Shown: in pieces, positions 1 to 10,031 of the stretch
How the letters are laid out: every line of letters begins with the position of its first letter
Numbering within the stretch: position 1 is the first letter of the stretch
Source of the DNA: Saksenaea vasiformis B4078
Lineage: Eukaryota > Mucoromycota > Mucoromycetes > Mucorales > Saksenaeaceae
Assembly: GCA_000697055.1 (NCBI GenBank)
Contig: JNDT01001071.1
Location: 1 to 29,390 of the forward strand
Reading direction: 5' to 3'
Length of the DNA stretch: 29,390 bases
Notes under the pieces: generated by a model
The model's database searches: none
Told to the model about the DNA's origin: nothing
Seen by the model: the letters and a program-made list of their open reading frames with translations, nothing else
Program-made: the position numbers and the translations under genes

Positions 1-428
1 AGCGTTGGTTGATAATAATCAATGGAGTGCTGGAAATTGCATCGTCTGTAGGCACCTGCTAGCGTGGCTATGGCGTAATTGGGGCCAACCAATATTGTTG
101 CGGTACTGTGAATGTCTGCCGCTTGGCATCCATCCCATGTGCTAGCGAGAAGCCGTTTCTTTCTGCTCTCGTAACTGGTAACCAAGTAATGGAGCCGGTG
201 TTTACTTTCAAGTGACAAGATCAGAGTAGTACCTTTCATGGGCCGGCGATCCTGACCCAGAAACAACTGTGGCGAAATAGAGAGATAGTGCCGCTGGGTG
301 GAAAAGGGAACCACACCAGGGTTGTGTTGGCTGGGACTTGGGGAAGACTGATAGATGAAACTTATAAGCGTAGGAAGATCAACAATTATACTGTGGGTCA
401 GTGTTGTGGCATTTTGACCTATATACAT
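1..428 (-). CDS. Partial unrecognised protein, N-terminal part, runs off left edge
   Basis: A minus-strand frame is open from an ATG at 426-428 to the window edge (about 142 codons), with an upstream in-frame TAA shortly before the ATG. A second in-frame ATG at 237-239 could be the true start. The peptide mixes hydrophobic and polar residues like a globular protein, for example residues reading ATILVGPNYAIATLAGAYRR near the left edge. I do not recognise a family, see no signal peptide, and no splice site is needed inside the stretch. The plus-strand frame at 288-710 overlaps it antisense and looks less protein-like. The open frame might still be chance or an exon of a larger gene. Confidence 0.35.
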   Translation of the reverse strand, partial: MYIGQNATTLTHSIIVDLPTLISFIYQSSPSPSQHNPGVVPFSTQRHYLSISPQLFLGQDRRPMKGTTLILSLESKHRLHYLVTSYESRKKRLLASTWDGCQAADIHSTATILVGPNYAIATLAGAYRRCNFQHSIDYYQPT

Positions 429-713
429 GCATCGCGTCTCTTGATATATTTCTTAAACCATGATTCAAAGAGCGAGAGAAGACATGATACGTCGAAATGC
501 GTCCAAGAGCCACAAAGTTGGATCAGGGTGTACCTCATTGACTGGCCGACCGTCGAGCATCTATGCATCAACTTGACTTCCCATCCTTTAACCCACTCAG
601 TCGAACCGATAATCATACCTCTTCGGCAGCTGATTTTTTCAAAAAGCTTCCTTCACAGCCCAACGAAGGTGAAACAATTAGCGAAATTGATTTCATTGCC
701 TTTTCTTTGACAG

Positions 714-1046
714 ATGATCCCGCTGTCCCTCGATCCCAAAACAATCAACATGAGTAGACCAGACACTGTTGACATTGTTATTTGGACTGCAAACGGTCTA
801 CGTAAGCCAGCCATTGACTCTATACTGGCATGCGCTTCTTCGTCCTCTCTATTCTCTCTTACCGACAAAAAAGAGATGGACATTTCCCTCAGCCCTCTGA
901 CGCTACCCGCCTTCTCAAGGTCTCCTGCTCTGGCTCACATCCATATAGTATCTATTTCCTCTCTCTTCCCTTGTATTTTCACCATCCCACAATCGCCATT
1001 ATTCCTTTCCTCCGAAACTTGCCACCAACCTCTCCTCATAGCTTAG
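714..1046 (+). pseudogene. Possible remnant of a LINE endonuclease (EEP) N-terminus
   Basis: A frame starting at 714 reads MSRP...DIVIWTANGLRKPAIDSIL and then SSLFSLTDKK. LINE-type endonuclease/exonuclease/phosphatase domains commonly open with a hydrophobic strand, then W-x-A/V-NGL, then a helix and a strand ending in TE. The WTANGL and SLFSLT pieces follow that order, but the catalytic Glu expected after the second strand is not seen. The sequence then becomes low-complexity Ser/Pro/Leu and ends at 1046, with no reverse transcriptase downstream. The resemblance is by eye and short, so the call is weak; it could be a chance frame. Confidence 0.2.
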
Positions 1047-1066
1047 ATTCTCATCTACCAGCAATT

Positions 1067-1133
1067 TTCCCTCTTTCCTTTCCTTTCCTTTCCTTTCCTT
1101 TTCTTCCTTTTCTTCCTTTTTCTTTTTTTCCCT
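1067..1133 (+). repeat. Pyrimidine tract (TTTCC-type microsatellite)
   Basis: About 67 bases are nearly pure C/T, beginning with several TTTCC units and drifting into TTTTCTTCC and poly-T. Slippage repeats of this kind are common in intergenic fungal DNA. It ends roughly 640 bases upstream of the start of the Fanzor-like pseudogene frame. Confidence 0.8.
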
Positions 1134-1240
1134 GCTGCCATGCCAAGGTATTTCATTTCCTTTGTCTTTTGGACTGGGTGAGGGGCGGAGATGCTGAGAA
1201 GTGCAGTGTCAACGTCATTCAATAAATCCTTTCTTTTCAT

Positions 1241-1760
1241 CTGTATGCTTTATGTTGTGGGAGATGACCACATTGATGCCGTAATTGTAATATTGGTAGC
1301 ACACAATTCTTTTTAATCAGCGAGACAGGCGTTGCTCTACTGGGCTTGGTCATCTAGATGGATACTGCGGATGCTAGCTTCTTGTTCTTTTACAACTCTG
1401 TAATCCTCCATAGAGGAGACTAACGCATAGTTGATCTACCCTTCGCTGGCGGTGATAGACTGCGTTTAGTGGTGTGTATGGTGGTAACGATTTTCTGTCC
1501 GGTTTCAATTAACTAAGGGATACTTTGGCATGAAATCAAGCGATATGACGATATGATGGCGATGATGACGGTTGAATGTTTCATTGATATCTACAAGATT
1601 CGACCAGGAGGGATTGATAGCTCTTTTTTTTCACAGTTGTAACGATTAATGGTAGACAATTATCGGGCATATCGTCGAAACGATGTTAACCAAACGTAAA
1701 TAGTTCTTTAAGTATGCCTCCTTTGCCACAGTTACGTGACACCCGTCAGAGAAGAAATAG
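1241..1760. other. Gene-free stretch
   Basis: About 500 bases without a supported gene, RNA or repeat between the pyrimidine tract and the first open codons of the Fanzor-like pseudogene. The left end of that element may lie here, but no terminal repeat or target duplication could be recognised by eye. Confidence 0.5.
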
Positions 1761-4700
1761 AAAAGGACACAGACAGAACCATCTGTCGACGATGCGCTGG
1801 AAGCTTTACACAGTATTTTCGATCGACACTTGTCTGACTGTGTTGCGAAAGAGATCTTAGAAAAGCCAAAAAGAAAATCTGCAAAGCGACCACGAAAGGA
1901 GCCAAAAACCTCAAAGGACCAGACTCTCAACAAAAGGCTGCGCGAGCTCCGCAATCGTTTAGAGAAAGCCGACCGCGTATCCCAATCGTCACTTGAAGAA
2001 ACTGATACTGTCTTGCAAATGGCCACTGGAACGACCAGGAAGGTGCTTTCTCGGAGATACCGCGGAAGAGGTGAAATTGGTGGTCTTTGGAAGAGTTACG
2101 CTCTCGACCACTTTGACAGCGTTGTGGAAAGAACAAAAAAAGATATCAAAGGAAAACAACCTGTAACGGAAGCGACAGGAGAACGTTTCGAGGACGTGAC
2201 TGAAGAGGAGAACAATGATGACGATAACATCAGGACTGTGTCAGCTCACTCACCTTCGATCCTCAGACAGGAATTGGACGATGAAGCGTGACAGATTTTT
2301 TTCGACACGATCTCTGCAACTGCGCTGCACGCTACAAATTACATCGAGGACTTTAGCGGTGTGGTACACAGTACCATGCTACAATATGCCTTAAGCTCGA
2401 TATTACTGGACTCCGTATCAAAAAAAAAAAAAGCAGTCGAAACTCAAGTAGATCAACCCGCATATTTCAACGTTTTGGAAGTAGTGCCCAAAGAGCTTAT
2501 AAAAGATGACTACATGTCGAAATCCGATTTTACAATCCCAGTAGCTCCGCTCCTCACAAACACGGTAGATTATCTAAAATCGTTACCAAAGAAAAACAAT
2601 GACGATTTCCTGAACCTGTTCAGCGAGGCACACCTGCAGTTTCTTCACTCCGGCTATTTTGGTCACCTATCGTACAAAACCGAAAAACATCAACTTTGGT
2701 CGCTGCGACACGAACAGTTATCCAACCAGCCCAAGCCTCCACCAGGCCTTACTGCTGTACTACATCAACAACTGAAGCAATATGGGTACGAACCTCAAGA
2801 ATACGTGGGAAGGTGCACTCTATCATAAGTCGATTAATCACCTGCTCTGTGTCCTGCTTCGGATGAACATGCCACTCGAGCGGGAGGCCAAACTACGTCA
2901 GATTTCGAAGAAAAAGGCAGAGGACCATGAAAAAGCCAAGGAAAATATCAGAGGGACGAAACAATGGATTAGGCGAAAAACAAAGGGCAGACTTAAGCGC
3001 GAGCAAAAGGACCTGGCCCGCTTGAGAAAAAGGATGAATGAAGTAGATGAAACGAGAAAAGCGAAATTATTGCGGCGAGAAGCGTCATATATTAGCGCAA
3101 TTAGCCGACTAGAAGAACGTCGAAAAGATAAGAATATTCCAAGAAAGGGCAAAACGAAACGTGGAAATGGAGAACAAAAAGTAAGCGTGCAACTTGACAT
3201 TGACATAGTACTTATTGAACAGACCACGCAGTCTGCGGATACAGTAGAAGACATAGCCGACGCCGTCGAGACACAAGGTATAGACGATCAAGTTGCTTAA
3301 GAAACCATAGAGGAGGCTATTGAGGAAGCAGAAGACGATGAAGAAGAGACTGATACGAAAAAGGGGGTAAAAGAGCCGAGCCGAAGGAAGTGAGACGACA
3401 ACGAGGAACTTTCGAAGGATGAAAAGAACGTTGTAGTGAAGCTTGCAAACCTTTTTCGGCCATACGTCCCTAAGGGGCGACAAAGCAAAGCTATCGCGTT
3501 ACGCGTTCGATTTGTTCTATTGTCCAACGCCATTCTTCGTGCTACAGGGTATTCGAAGTTTTCTGCAGCGATCTGTCCAATTGTTAGCCCTCCATCGATT
3601 CATGCCCTTCCGTTGGATGCTGCAGCAACGTACGAAATCTTCGGGTCACGATCGGCGCGTTTCGATTTGTACAAAAGCGATGGGAGTACAATTTACAATG
3701 TCAAACAAGCTCGCGCAGACAAACAACAAACCCTTTGCACATTCTTTGACGAAAAAAAGGTTACACAGCTATGTCATGACAGAGGGCTAGATCCTAGTTG
3801 GCCCATTACTGTCAAACCCGATGGGATAGCGGTAGTCGATGGTAACGTTCAAAAGGGCAGAATTATTTATACATCGCATTATGAAGAAAAAGGAAGTCTT
3901 CGAAAAGGTATCTTGCACAAGCGAATAATGGTTTCTCCGAGGAAATGTCAGCTCTAGGTGTCACCAAGGTTCAACGCCTGATGGAGGATACAAAACAAGA
4001 AGTGAAAATATTGGAATCGCTTGAACGGGAAAGAAAAAAAAGATATCAAGAAGAAAGAATGTATTGTGCATGAACGAAAAAGCGATCATCAAAAGAAGAA
4101 AGCTGTTGACCGGGGAAAGACCCGTGACAAGCGCAAGAAGAAGAATATCGGAAGCAGCGGGGCCAGCTCACGTCATGACCAATCTGAAAGCTACAAAAGG
4201 CTAAAGGTGTCAAAGCGCGACCGCGCAGAGGCACAACGCGAGCTGAATAGGGCGCGGTTAGAACTCGCAGATCAACGCAGACGACGGTACCTCTTGCGAA
4301 AGGTAACAAAGGAAGAGTTTATAAGTATCCACGACGTATTAATGCACTAAAAATAGCAACTCGATGTTCTTAAGAAGCAAAAGAAAAAGAAAAAGAACAG
4401 GAAGACGAGGACGAAATGAGCAGATTAAGATGTGCGACGTCGCGAGCTGGAATCGTCCAGGTTGCGAAGCTGATACACAGTTTCTCGACATCGCAAAGCT
4501 AAATCGAGAAGTCAGCCAAGATCCAACGAAAATCATCACATTTGGCAGAACAGATTATGGTTTAAGTACTCTGGCGACAACGATCCCTCTTACAATGGAA
4601 CGAGCTCATCAACATTTCGACTTGTACAATCGGAAATTTCATGATGCGCAGAAACCTACGCCCATTTCTAAAGAGATGCGCAAGCTTCCTCGACCAATGA

Positions 4701-5605
4701 GGATCACCACTGGCTACCTAGAAGAAAAGACACTTAGCAGAAACTTTCGGAGGAAAAGAGAAAGAAGGAAAAAGGTACAACAAGGAGCAGGTTTTAGAGT
4801 CTCAAGCGGTAATATCATTGATCTATCTTCGATCTCTAATTCTTCAAACCATATCAGGTAAAAAGAAGCTGTCGCAGAGTATTGCGTGAGTTTTATCATT
4901 CCAAACGGGCCCACCATGAAAGACGCACACAACAGCTATTTACCGCCCGCGTCTATGATCAAGTCGCCGCCTAGGAACGAAAGCTCCTCAAGACAGCTGC
5001 TAGCACAGGCAAAGATGGCGCACAAAAGGTCGTGCCTATTATGGCCATTGGAACCCAAGGAACTGGCGTCGGTTCCCGCCTGAAAGGTCATATCAAACGG
5101 GGGGAGCATGGCTCCGTAGAAGGCGCCGCAGGTACGTGCCCGTGGGCATGACGAATGAATATAGAAGTTCACAACTATGCGTGTATTGCTTCGAACGGGT
5201 GGAACGAGCGAAGGCAAGGCGAAGAAAGAAAGGATGCTGGAAGACCGTGAGCGTAAACGGTACCTCCCAATGCGTAAATCCTGCTTGCCCAGCTTATCAG
5301 TCAGGTCATTCGACGCAAAACAGAGATACAGAGGCAGCATTTGCCATAGGGCTGGCTTGTGCGAGCAACCTCCTCTTCGTGGATATGAACACCCTATCAC
5401 CATTAAATCCTAGCAAATTTTCGGCTAGACAACCATTCGTTCCCGGCGCCACCGACTACTGGTAAGTCTTCTTTTTTTTTTTTTTGGCTTCCATCACTAT
5501 TTATTGAATCGTTGACTTGCAGGTGCGCAGAAGCCCTGTCAAGGGTAAGTACACTTTCCTATTTACCATGTAATTAAAATCCTTTGTGTAATGCAGGCTG
5601 AGTGA
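1761..5605 (+). pseudogene. Decayed Fanzor/TnpB-like RNA-guided nuclease gene (IS605 OrfB-type)
   Basis: A long protein is spread over successive plus-strand frames. TnpB/Fanzor landmarks appear in order: a basic, coiled-coil-rich N-terminal half (1761-3300); a RuvC-I-like DP motif (Asp at 4520, DPTKIITF, where Gly is usual after DP); a RuvC-II-like NEYRSS with Glu at 5157; a zinc ribbon with Cys at 5178, 5187, 5271 and 5286; and RuvC-III NRD with Asp at 5325. In the known families these acidic residues cut DNA, directed by an omega RNA encoded near the element end. In-frame stops are TGA 2289, TAA 3298, TGA 3391 and TAG 4972. The frame shifts near 2785, 3945, 4060, 4355, 4865 and 5125. The 3' end still shows plausible introns at 5462-5522 and 5545-5596, giving a stop at 5603-5605. 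Introns cannot explain the nonsense codons, so I call a pseudogene. The start is unknown; no ATG is evident near 1761. Confidence 0.75.
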
Positions 5606-8087
5606 ATCGGGGCCCATCGCAATGGCGGGAGTTATCATGAATCCTGGTAAGAATCAATTCTCTTAGTCGAGTAGTCTCAGGGTTCAGATACGTAGCAAAT
5701 TCATTAACTGATGACGTCACGCTAATTCTAGTGCATTCCGTAGTTGGCGACTCGTGGATATCGTTTTTTACCGATTACAAAATTCATAAAGATATAAACA
5801 CGCATCAAAGGCTTGCCGCAGCGCATACTGATGGGTGAATGGAAACGGAGCAGATATTCGCTGGACTTCTCACGTTATCTCGGTGCCTTGGTCTACGCGG
5901 GTTGTTGCATGTATGCACTTCGACCGTAGGATTCGCGGGTTGTACTGATGTACCTCGGCCGCAACAGATTGTGGAATATATGCTCTTGCTTCTGCAATAG
6001 CCATACCGATCTGCGAAGAATCCGCCCTTGGAAAAGGAGAGGCGCCAGGTAACTGTGGTGATGATTCAGTATGCATTTTGCATGGGGGAGATGCTCGAGC
6101 TCTTGACTCTCTGGCTCTATACGCCTTTTGGGCTTGGTCTGTGGGTTGTGCAGACGCACCTCGGCCACAGCAGTTGTTGAATACATACTATAAGTATGCC
6201 GAACTGTGCAGGATCTGCCTCGAAAGAGGAAAGTCTATAGGCTGTATGCGGATTGGCGCAAGTGGCTCTATGCATAGTGATAAGAACAATATGAGCAACT
6301 CTCCTGGATTGCCTTTCTATTTACAAAATTGGTGTGTGAGGTGGGCAAGCTGTGAACAAAGGTAATGATACCTGAATCACATGGTTCTCAAGAGCGGTAA
6401 CTGCTTTGATTTGCAGATCTACGTAGTTTCATGTATCGGAAATGCTACATAACAGAGCAAATGCCGAACGACCAGTAAGTTGACAGTTAGCGAAAGATCA
6501 AATTTCATGCATTGAGCACCAAACTGTGCGTATTGAATTGATTGTATATAGATAACAAGACGCCATACATGGTATTTAAGTAGTACTACCATTGGAACAA
6601 AGCGATATTTTGCGAAAGGAAGGCGTCTATCAAAAGCGCATCACATAGCACTTGATCATACCAGCAGATGTGAAAGTATAAGAATAATCAGCTGGTGCTT
6701 ATCGCATGGAGGCTTTGAGCTGTCGATATCGTTGGTTATAGTGGATGTTTCTTTCCTGTTAATACGGATACGGTCTATTGTAATGCGGCCGAAGATATGA
6801 ACAAGCGATGGTCGTATGATATTTGTTCTTTTATTTCCTTCCACGAGAATATTAAAACGCTACCTCCAGTTAATTAGGATTTCTGATCACGGAGCGTAAA
6901 GTATTAAATGAAGAGTGATGAACGAAGATGGTCTCATTAATAAGATAGAGCCAAATTCAGTAGAAGATACTGTGCAACATGCCTAACGGCGTTTTCCTCG
7001 TCTTTCTTCTTGCAAAACTCTGGACAGGCAAGCACAAAGTCCGTCAAATGGACAGCTGGAGATCTAGTTCGTCTCCAGATCTCTTTCAAAACATTTATTT
7101 TTTACTTCACAAACTTATCGTACAAGTCCGACAAGATAAGTAAGTGGCTGTTCAGTGTTTCTTAAGGCTGTGAATCCTTTACTTTGGGCAACAGCTAGTC
7201 CAGCAAAGTGTTTTCTTACTGATCCCTTGTTCATGACACCTTGGTACGTGCTTTGTCATGAACACAAGATCTATAAGCAAAGCTGTCGGTGAAGGGTATC
7301 GCAGGCAGGATTCATAAAAGTGGATGAAAGCATGAAGCCCCTGAATACAAATATGTGTTACCACGCCACAAGACCATGAATCTGTCTAGAAGGCTAACCT
7401 ACTCAAGGAAAAAATGAGAAGACAATCTTATACCACAAGACCAGACCAGAGGATGCTTAATACATTGACTACGTATGCCTCCAGCGGCAGCTGTTACTAA
7501 GACATATCTAGTATTGATGAATCCACTTGGTTTCAATACGCCCGACACCCCATTACACTGACGCCAAACGTGCTATCAGACCTGAAACAACCTTCTGGGG
7601 AAAGTGTGGCTATGGTTCCGGAGCAGTTGTTTCTCGAAACTTTATCAGCACCAAGGACGCAAGTATGCTATTTGGAATCTTTGATTCTACTGAGACTTGC
7701 TTCTGAGTATGATCATTTTAGGCTATAAATATTTCGAGTATTTCACAACTAGATAGTTTCCTGCTGTATCCTTATTATGGACGGGCGTCGCCTGAGTTGA
7801 CTGCTATCTCCTTTATCAGTGAAAATTAGTATGGCCTCTGGAATCGGATTTGTCGTGCCTCTAAATCGTTGTAATACACAACAGTTGCTACTCAGTAACG
7901 CTGTATTCGGTTATCTAAAGCAAATCTAGTAATACCAGTCCCTGGTTCTTTCTTACAAGAATAAAACACGCTTAACCAAGTCTCTCAAACTTCACAGTAT
8001 GATACTCTTCGATAACTGCTATTTCAGGCTCCATTCCTGTTCTAGGGAGAAATCGATACTCGCTGCTTGCTGGAACTTGCTGGCCTT
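5606..8087. other. Gene-poor stretch with a local imperfect duplication
   Basis: No gene is supported. Short overlapping open frames at 5870-6365 on both strands are not recognised. Part of this stretch is internally duplicated: a segment with GGGTTGT followed by a CCTCGGCC-containing block occurs near 5937 and again near 6146, with a more diverged relative near 5898. Short stem-loops near 7060 and 7115 are unremarkable. The right end of the Fanzor-like element, including any guide RNA region, would be expected just after 5605 but has no visible boundary. Confidence 0.4.
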
Positions 8088-8186
8088 TCATTTCTCTCTT
8101 TCTCTCTTTCTCTCTTTTTCTCTTTCTCTCTTTCTGTCTATCTGTCTATCTGTCTATCTGTCTATCTGTCTATCTGTCTATCTGTG
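8088..8186 (+). repeat. Compound microsatellite (CT-rich then CTGTCTAT units)
   Basis: A TCTCTTTC-type pyrimidine tract runs into about six tandem CTGTCTAT units at 8134-8184. The short frame that reads through it is a product of the repeat and is not treated as coding. Confidence 0.9.
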
Positions 8187-8393
8187 TCAGCGAGGTCCTG
8201 AGAATTCTCCGTAGGTTGCACGCGGGTGAGTATAGCAAATTTCTCTTCTCATGACTACGCGAAAGACTATATCTGCAAAATACATGTTTGAACAAAGGCG
8301 AAGGTGAACTTGCAACTTGTCTTTCTTCAGTCTGTCGCTCCTTGACGGCTTTTCAGATATTGCTTGAATATTTCTTCTTTCTGATACGCTTTC

Positions 8394-8588
8394 TTGCAAT
8401 GTCTTTCTCCTTCAACGCTTTCTTTCTGCCTAAAGAGCTTCTTGAAACGTTCCTTTTTGCGAACCATTTCTTCTTGGAAACTGTTACCTCTTGCGAAGTG
8501 CGCTTTCTTCCAAAGTGTTGCTTATTGTCATGTAACTTTTCTCAATGTTCCTTTTTACAAGACACTTCCTCTTGCAATTGCTTGAAGG
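8394..8588 (+). repeat. Degenerate 17-bp tandem repeat (minisatellite)
   Basis: Consecutive blocks of 17 bases resemble TTGCGAAGTGTTNCTTC. Units start at 8394, 8411, 8457, 8474, 8491, 8508, 8525, 8542 and 8572, with shorter spacers (13-15 bases) at 8428, 8442 and 8559. Weaker relatives extend to about 8360 on the left and 8665 on the right. The plus strand is strongly C/T-rich. A 160-codon frame (8288-8767) crosses it, but the 17-base period is not a multiple of three and its start is not ATG, so coding is doubtful. Confidence 0.7.
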
Positions 8589-8769
8589 AGGTTCCTTCCT
8601 TCAAGATGTTTCTTCTCCTCGGCACCTACTTCCTTGATATCTCTTCTGTGCAAAGTGTCCCGTTACTCTATACACAAATATATTACCGTAATACATCTTT
8701 CTGTGATCGCTTTTCATGTGGCATGCGACCTTGCACCGTAGTTATGGCGAGATATGGCTTGTTTTGATG

Positions 8770-10031
8770 CATCATTCTGCTACTTATATCTTATACATTG
8801 TTGTCAAACACTTCTACCTTGAATCCTTCCTGATTGATAAACAGAATAGAATGCGTTCCCATCCATCTATCACTCGACTTTTTCGGTCACACTAAGGAAT
8901 AGATATGTTGTAAGCCATGCCCATCAGCGCTGAAGATGACTACCTGCTTCTTCGTTCCAGCTCTTACATGGATTATTTGTATAGTTCTTTTCGGATCAAT
9001 AGGATTTGTGCCATATAAATCTCGCCCAACCAAATAAATGATAGTCTGGAGCTGCTGTTGTCAGATAGGGCTTTTCTTAACTTTTTATGAAAATAGGAGA
9101 AAGCAGTGCTGAGATACGATAAGAAAAGAGTGCATGTTGCGTTTGATCCTAATCCTGTTGACTTCCATACGCGATCGAGAAGTATCTGTGGGCATACCAA
9201 AATAATTTTGTGCGTGATGAAACTTCTATAATTGATGCTCATATCGATGGATATGTTTACCAGTTTCAGCTTAACTCAATAGATTATCTGATTTGAATGT
9301 GCTATGTTTAAGAAGCATCATTAGAATGATATATATGTATCCGGGTATTCCATCAATAAATGATTCCTTTGACTTAATGAGTTTTGGCTCTGCTAATTAA
9401 ATGCAGTTGCAATTCTTCCATCAATTGAATGTTTGCAAGAACCTTATCAAAACGTTCTCACACGTATTACCCATATGAGGAGGTATTGCGTTCTCCGAAA
9501 ACATGGTCAGGTGCACCGACATGCTTATCAGACACCAATGCTGCAGTTCTGTCGGCTGGGATATTGCGCACAATTTTGCATTTGGCGCCAGATGAATCTC
9601 GCATTAAATCAGAGATATGCTCCGTGATTTGGCACAAAAGATGCTTCAGACAACGAGGTATACGGCTATTTACGGGGAAATCTGACGCTGTTTTATTTTT
9701 TCCACAAATCCTTCTCTGTAGACACTGCACTTTACCATATACACAGGATAATCCATTCTTTTTCTGTGTTTTAGCTTGCATGGCTTCTTCTACAATTTTC
9801 GCAAATGCTGTCGTATTTAGCGTCACTCATCTTCCACAATAGATCGTCAGATTATATCGTGTACACTCATTGTCGTTCTTTTCATAACACGTTTTCAGGG
9901 GCTATCTAAAGACAGAAGACTACATTAGATTGAGAGAGATACGAGTAAAGGCAGAAATGAATGCGTTTTAATAATATGTTGTCAGATGAATATGTACAAG
10001 CGCTTATAATGCAAAGGTATTATAGTTTTTA
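8770..10031. other. Gene-poor stretch downstream of the RGS-oxidoreductase gene
   Basis: Open frames at 8973-9242 (minus), 9429-9842 (plus) and 9467-9826 (minus) show no recognisable motif, and the last two occupy opposite strands of the same bases. The 3' untranslated region of the neighbouring minus-strand gene should lie just below 10032. Confidence 0.4.

Noticed and set aside
2898..3483. Two minus-strand open frames of 118-124 codons opposite the Fanzor-like pseudogene
   Set aside because: They are antisense to a Lys/Arg/Glu-rich coding stretch, which leaves Phe/Ser/Leu-rich frames on the other strand; no motif of their own.
8394..8588. Regular short repeats that might be read as a CRISPR array
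   Set aside because: The 17-base units are contiguous and degenerate, with no unique spacers, and the genome is eukaryotic; it is a minisatellite.
8288..8767. Plus-strand frame of 160 codons
   Set aside because: It starts without ATG, runs through the minisatellite, and has a skewed Phe/Leu/Cys composition explained by the C/T-rich repeat.
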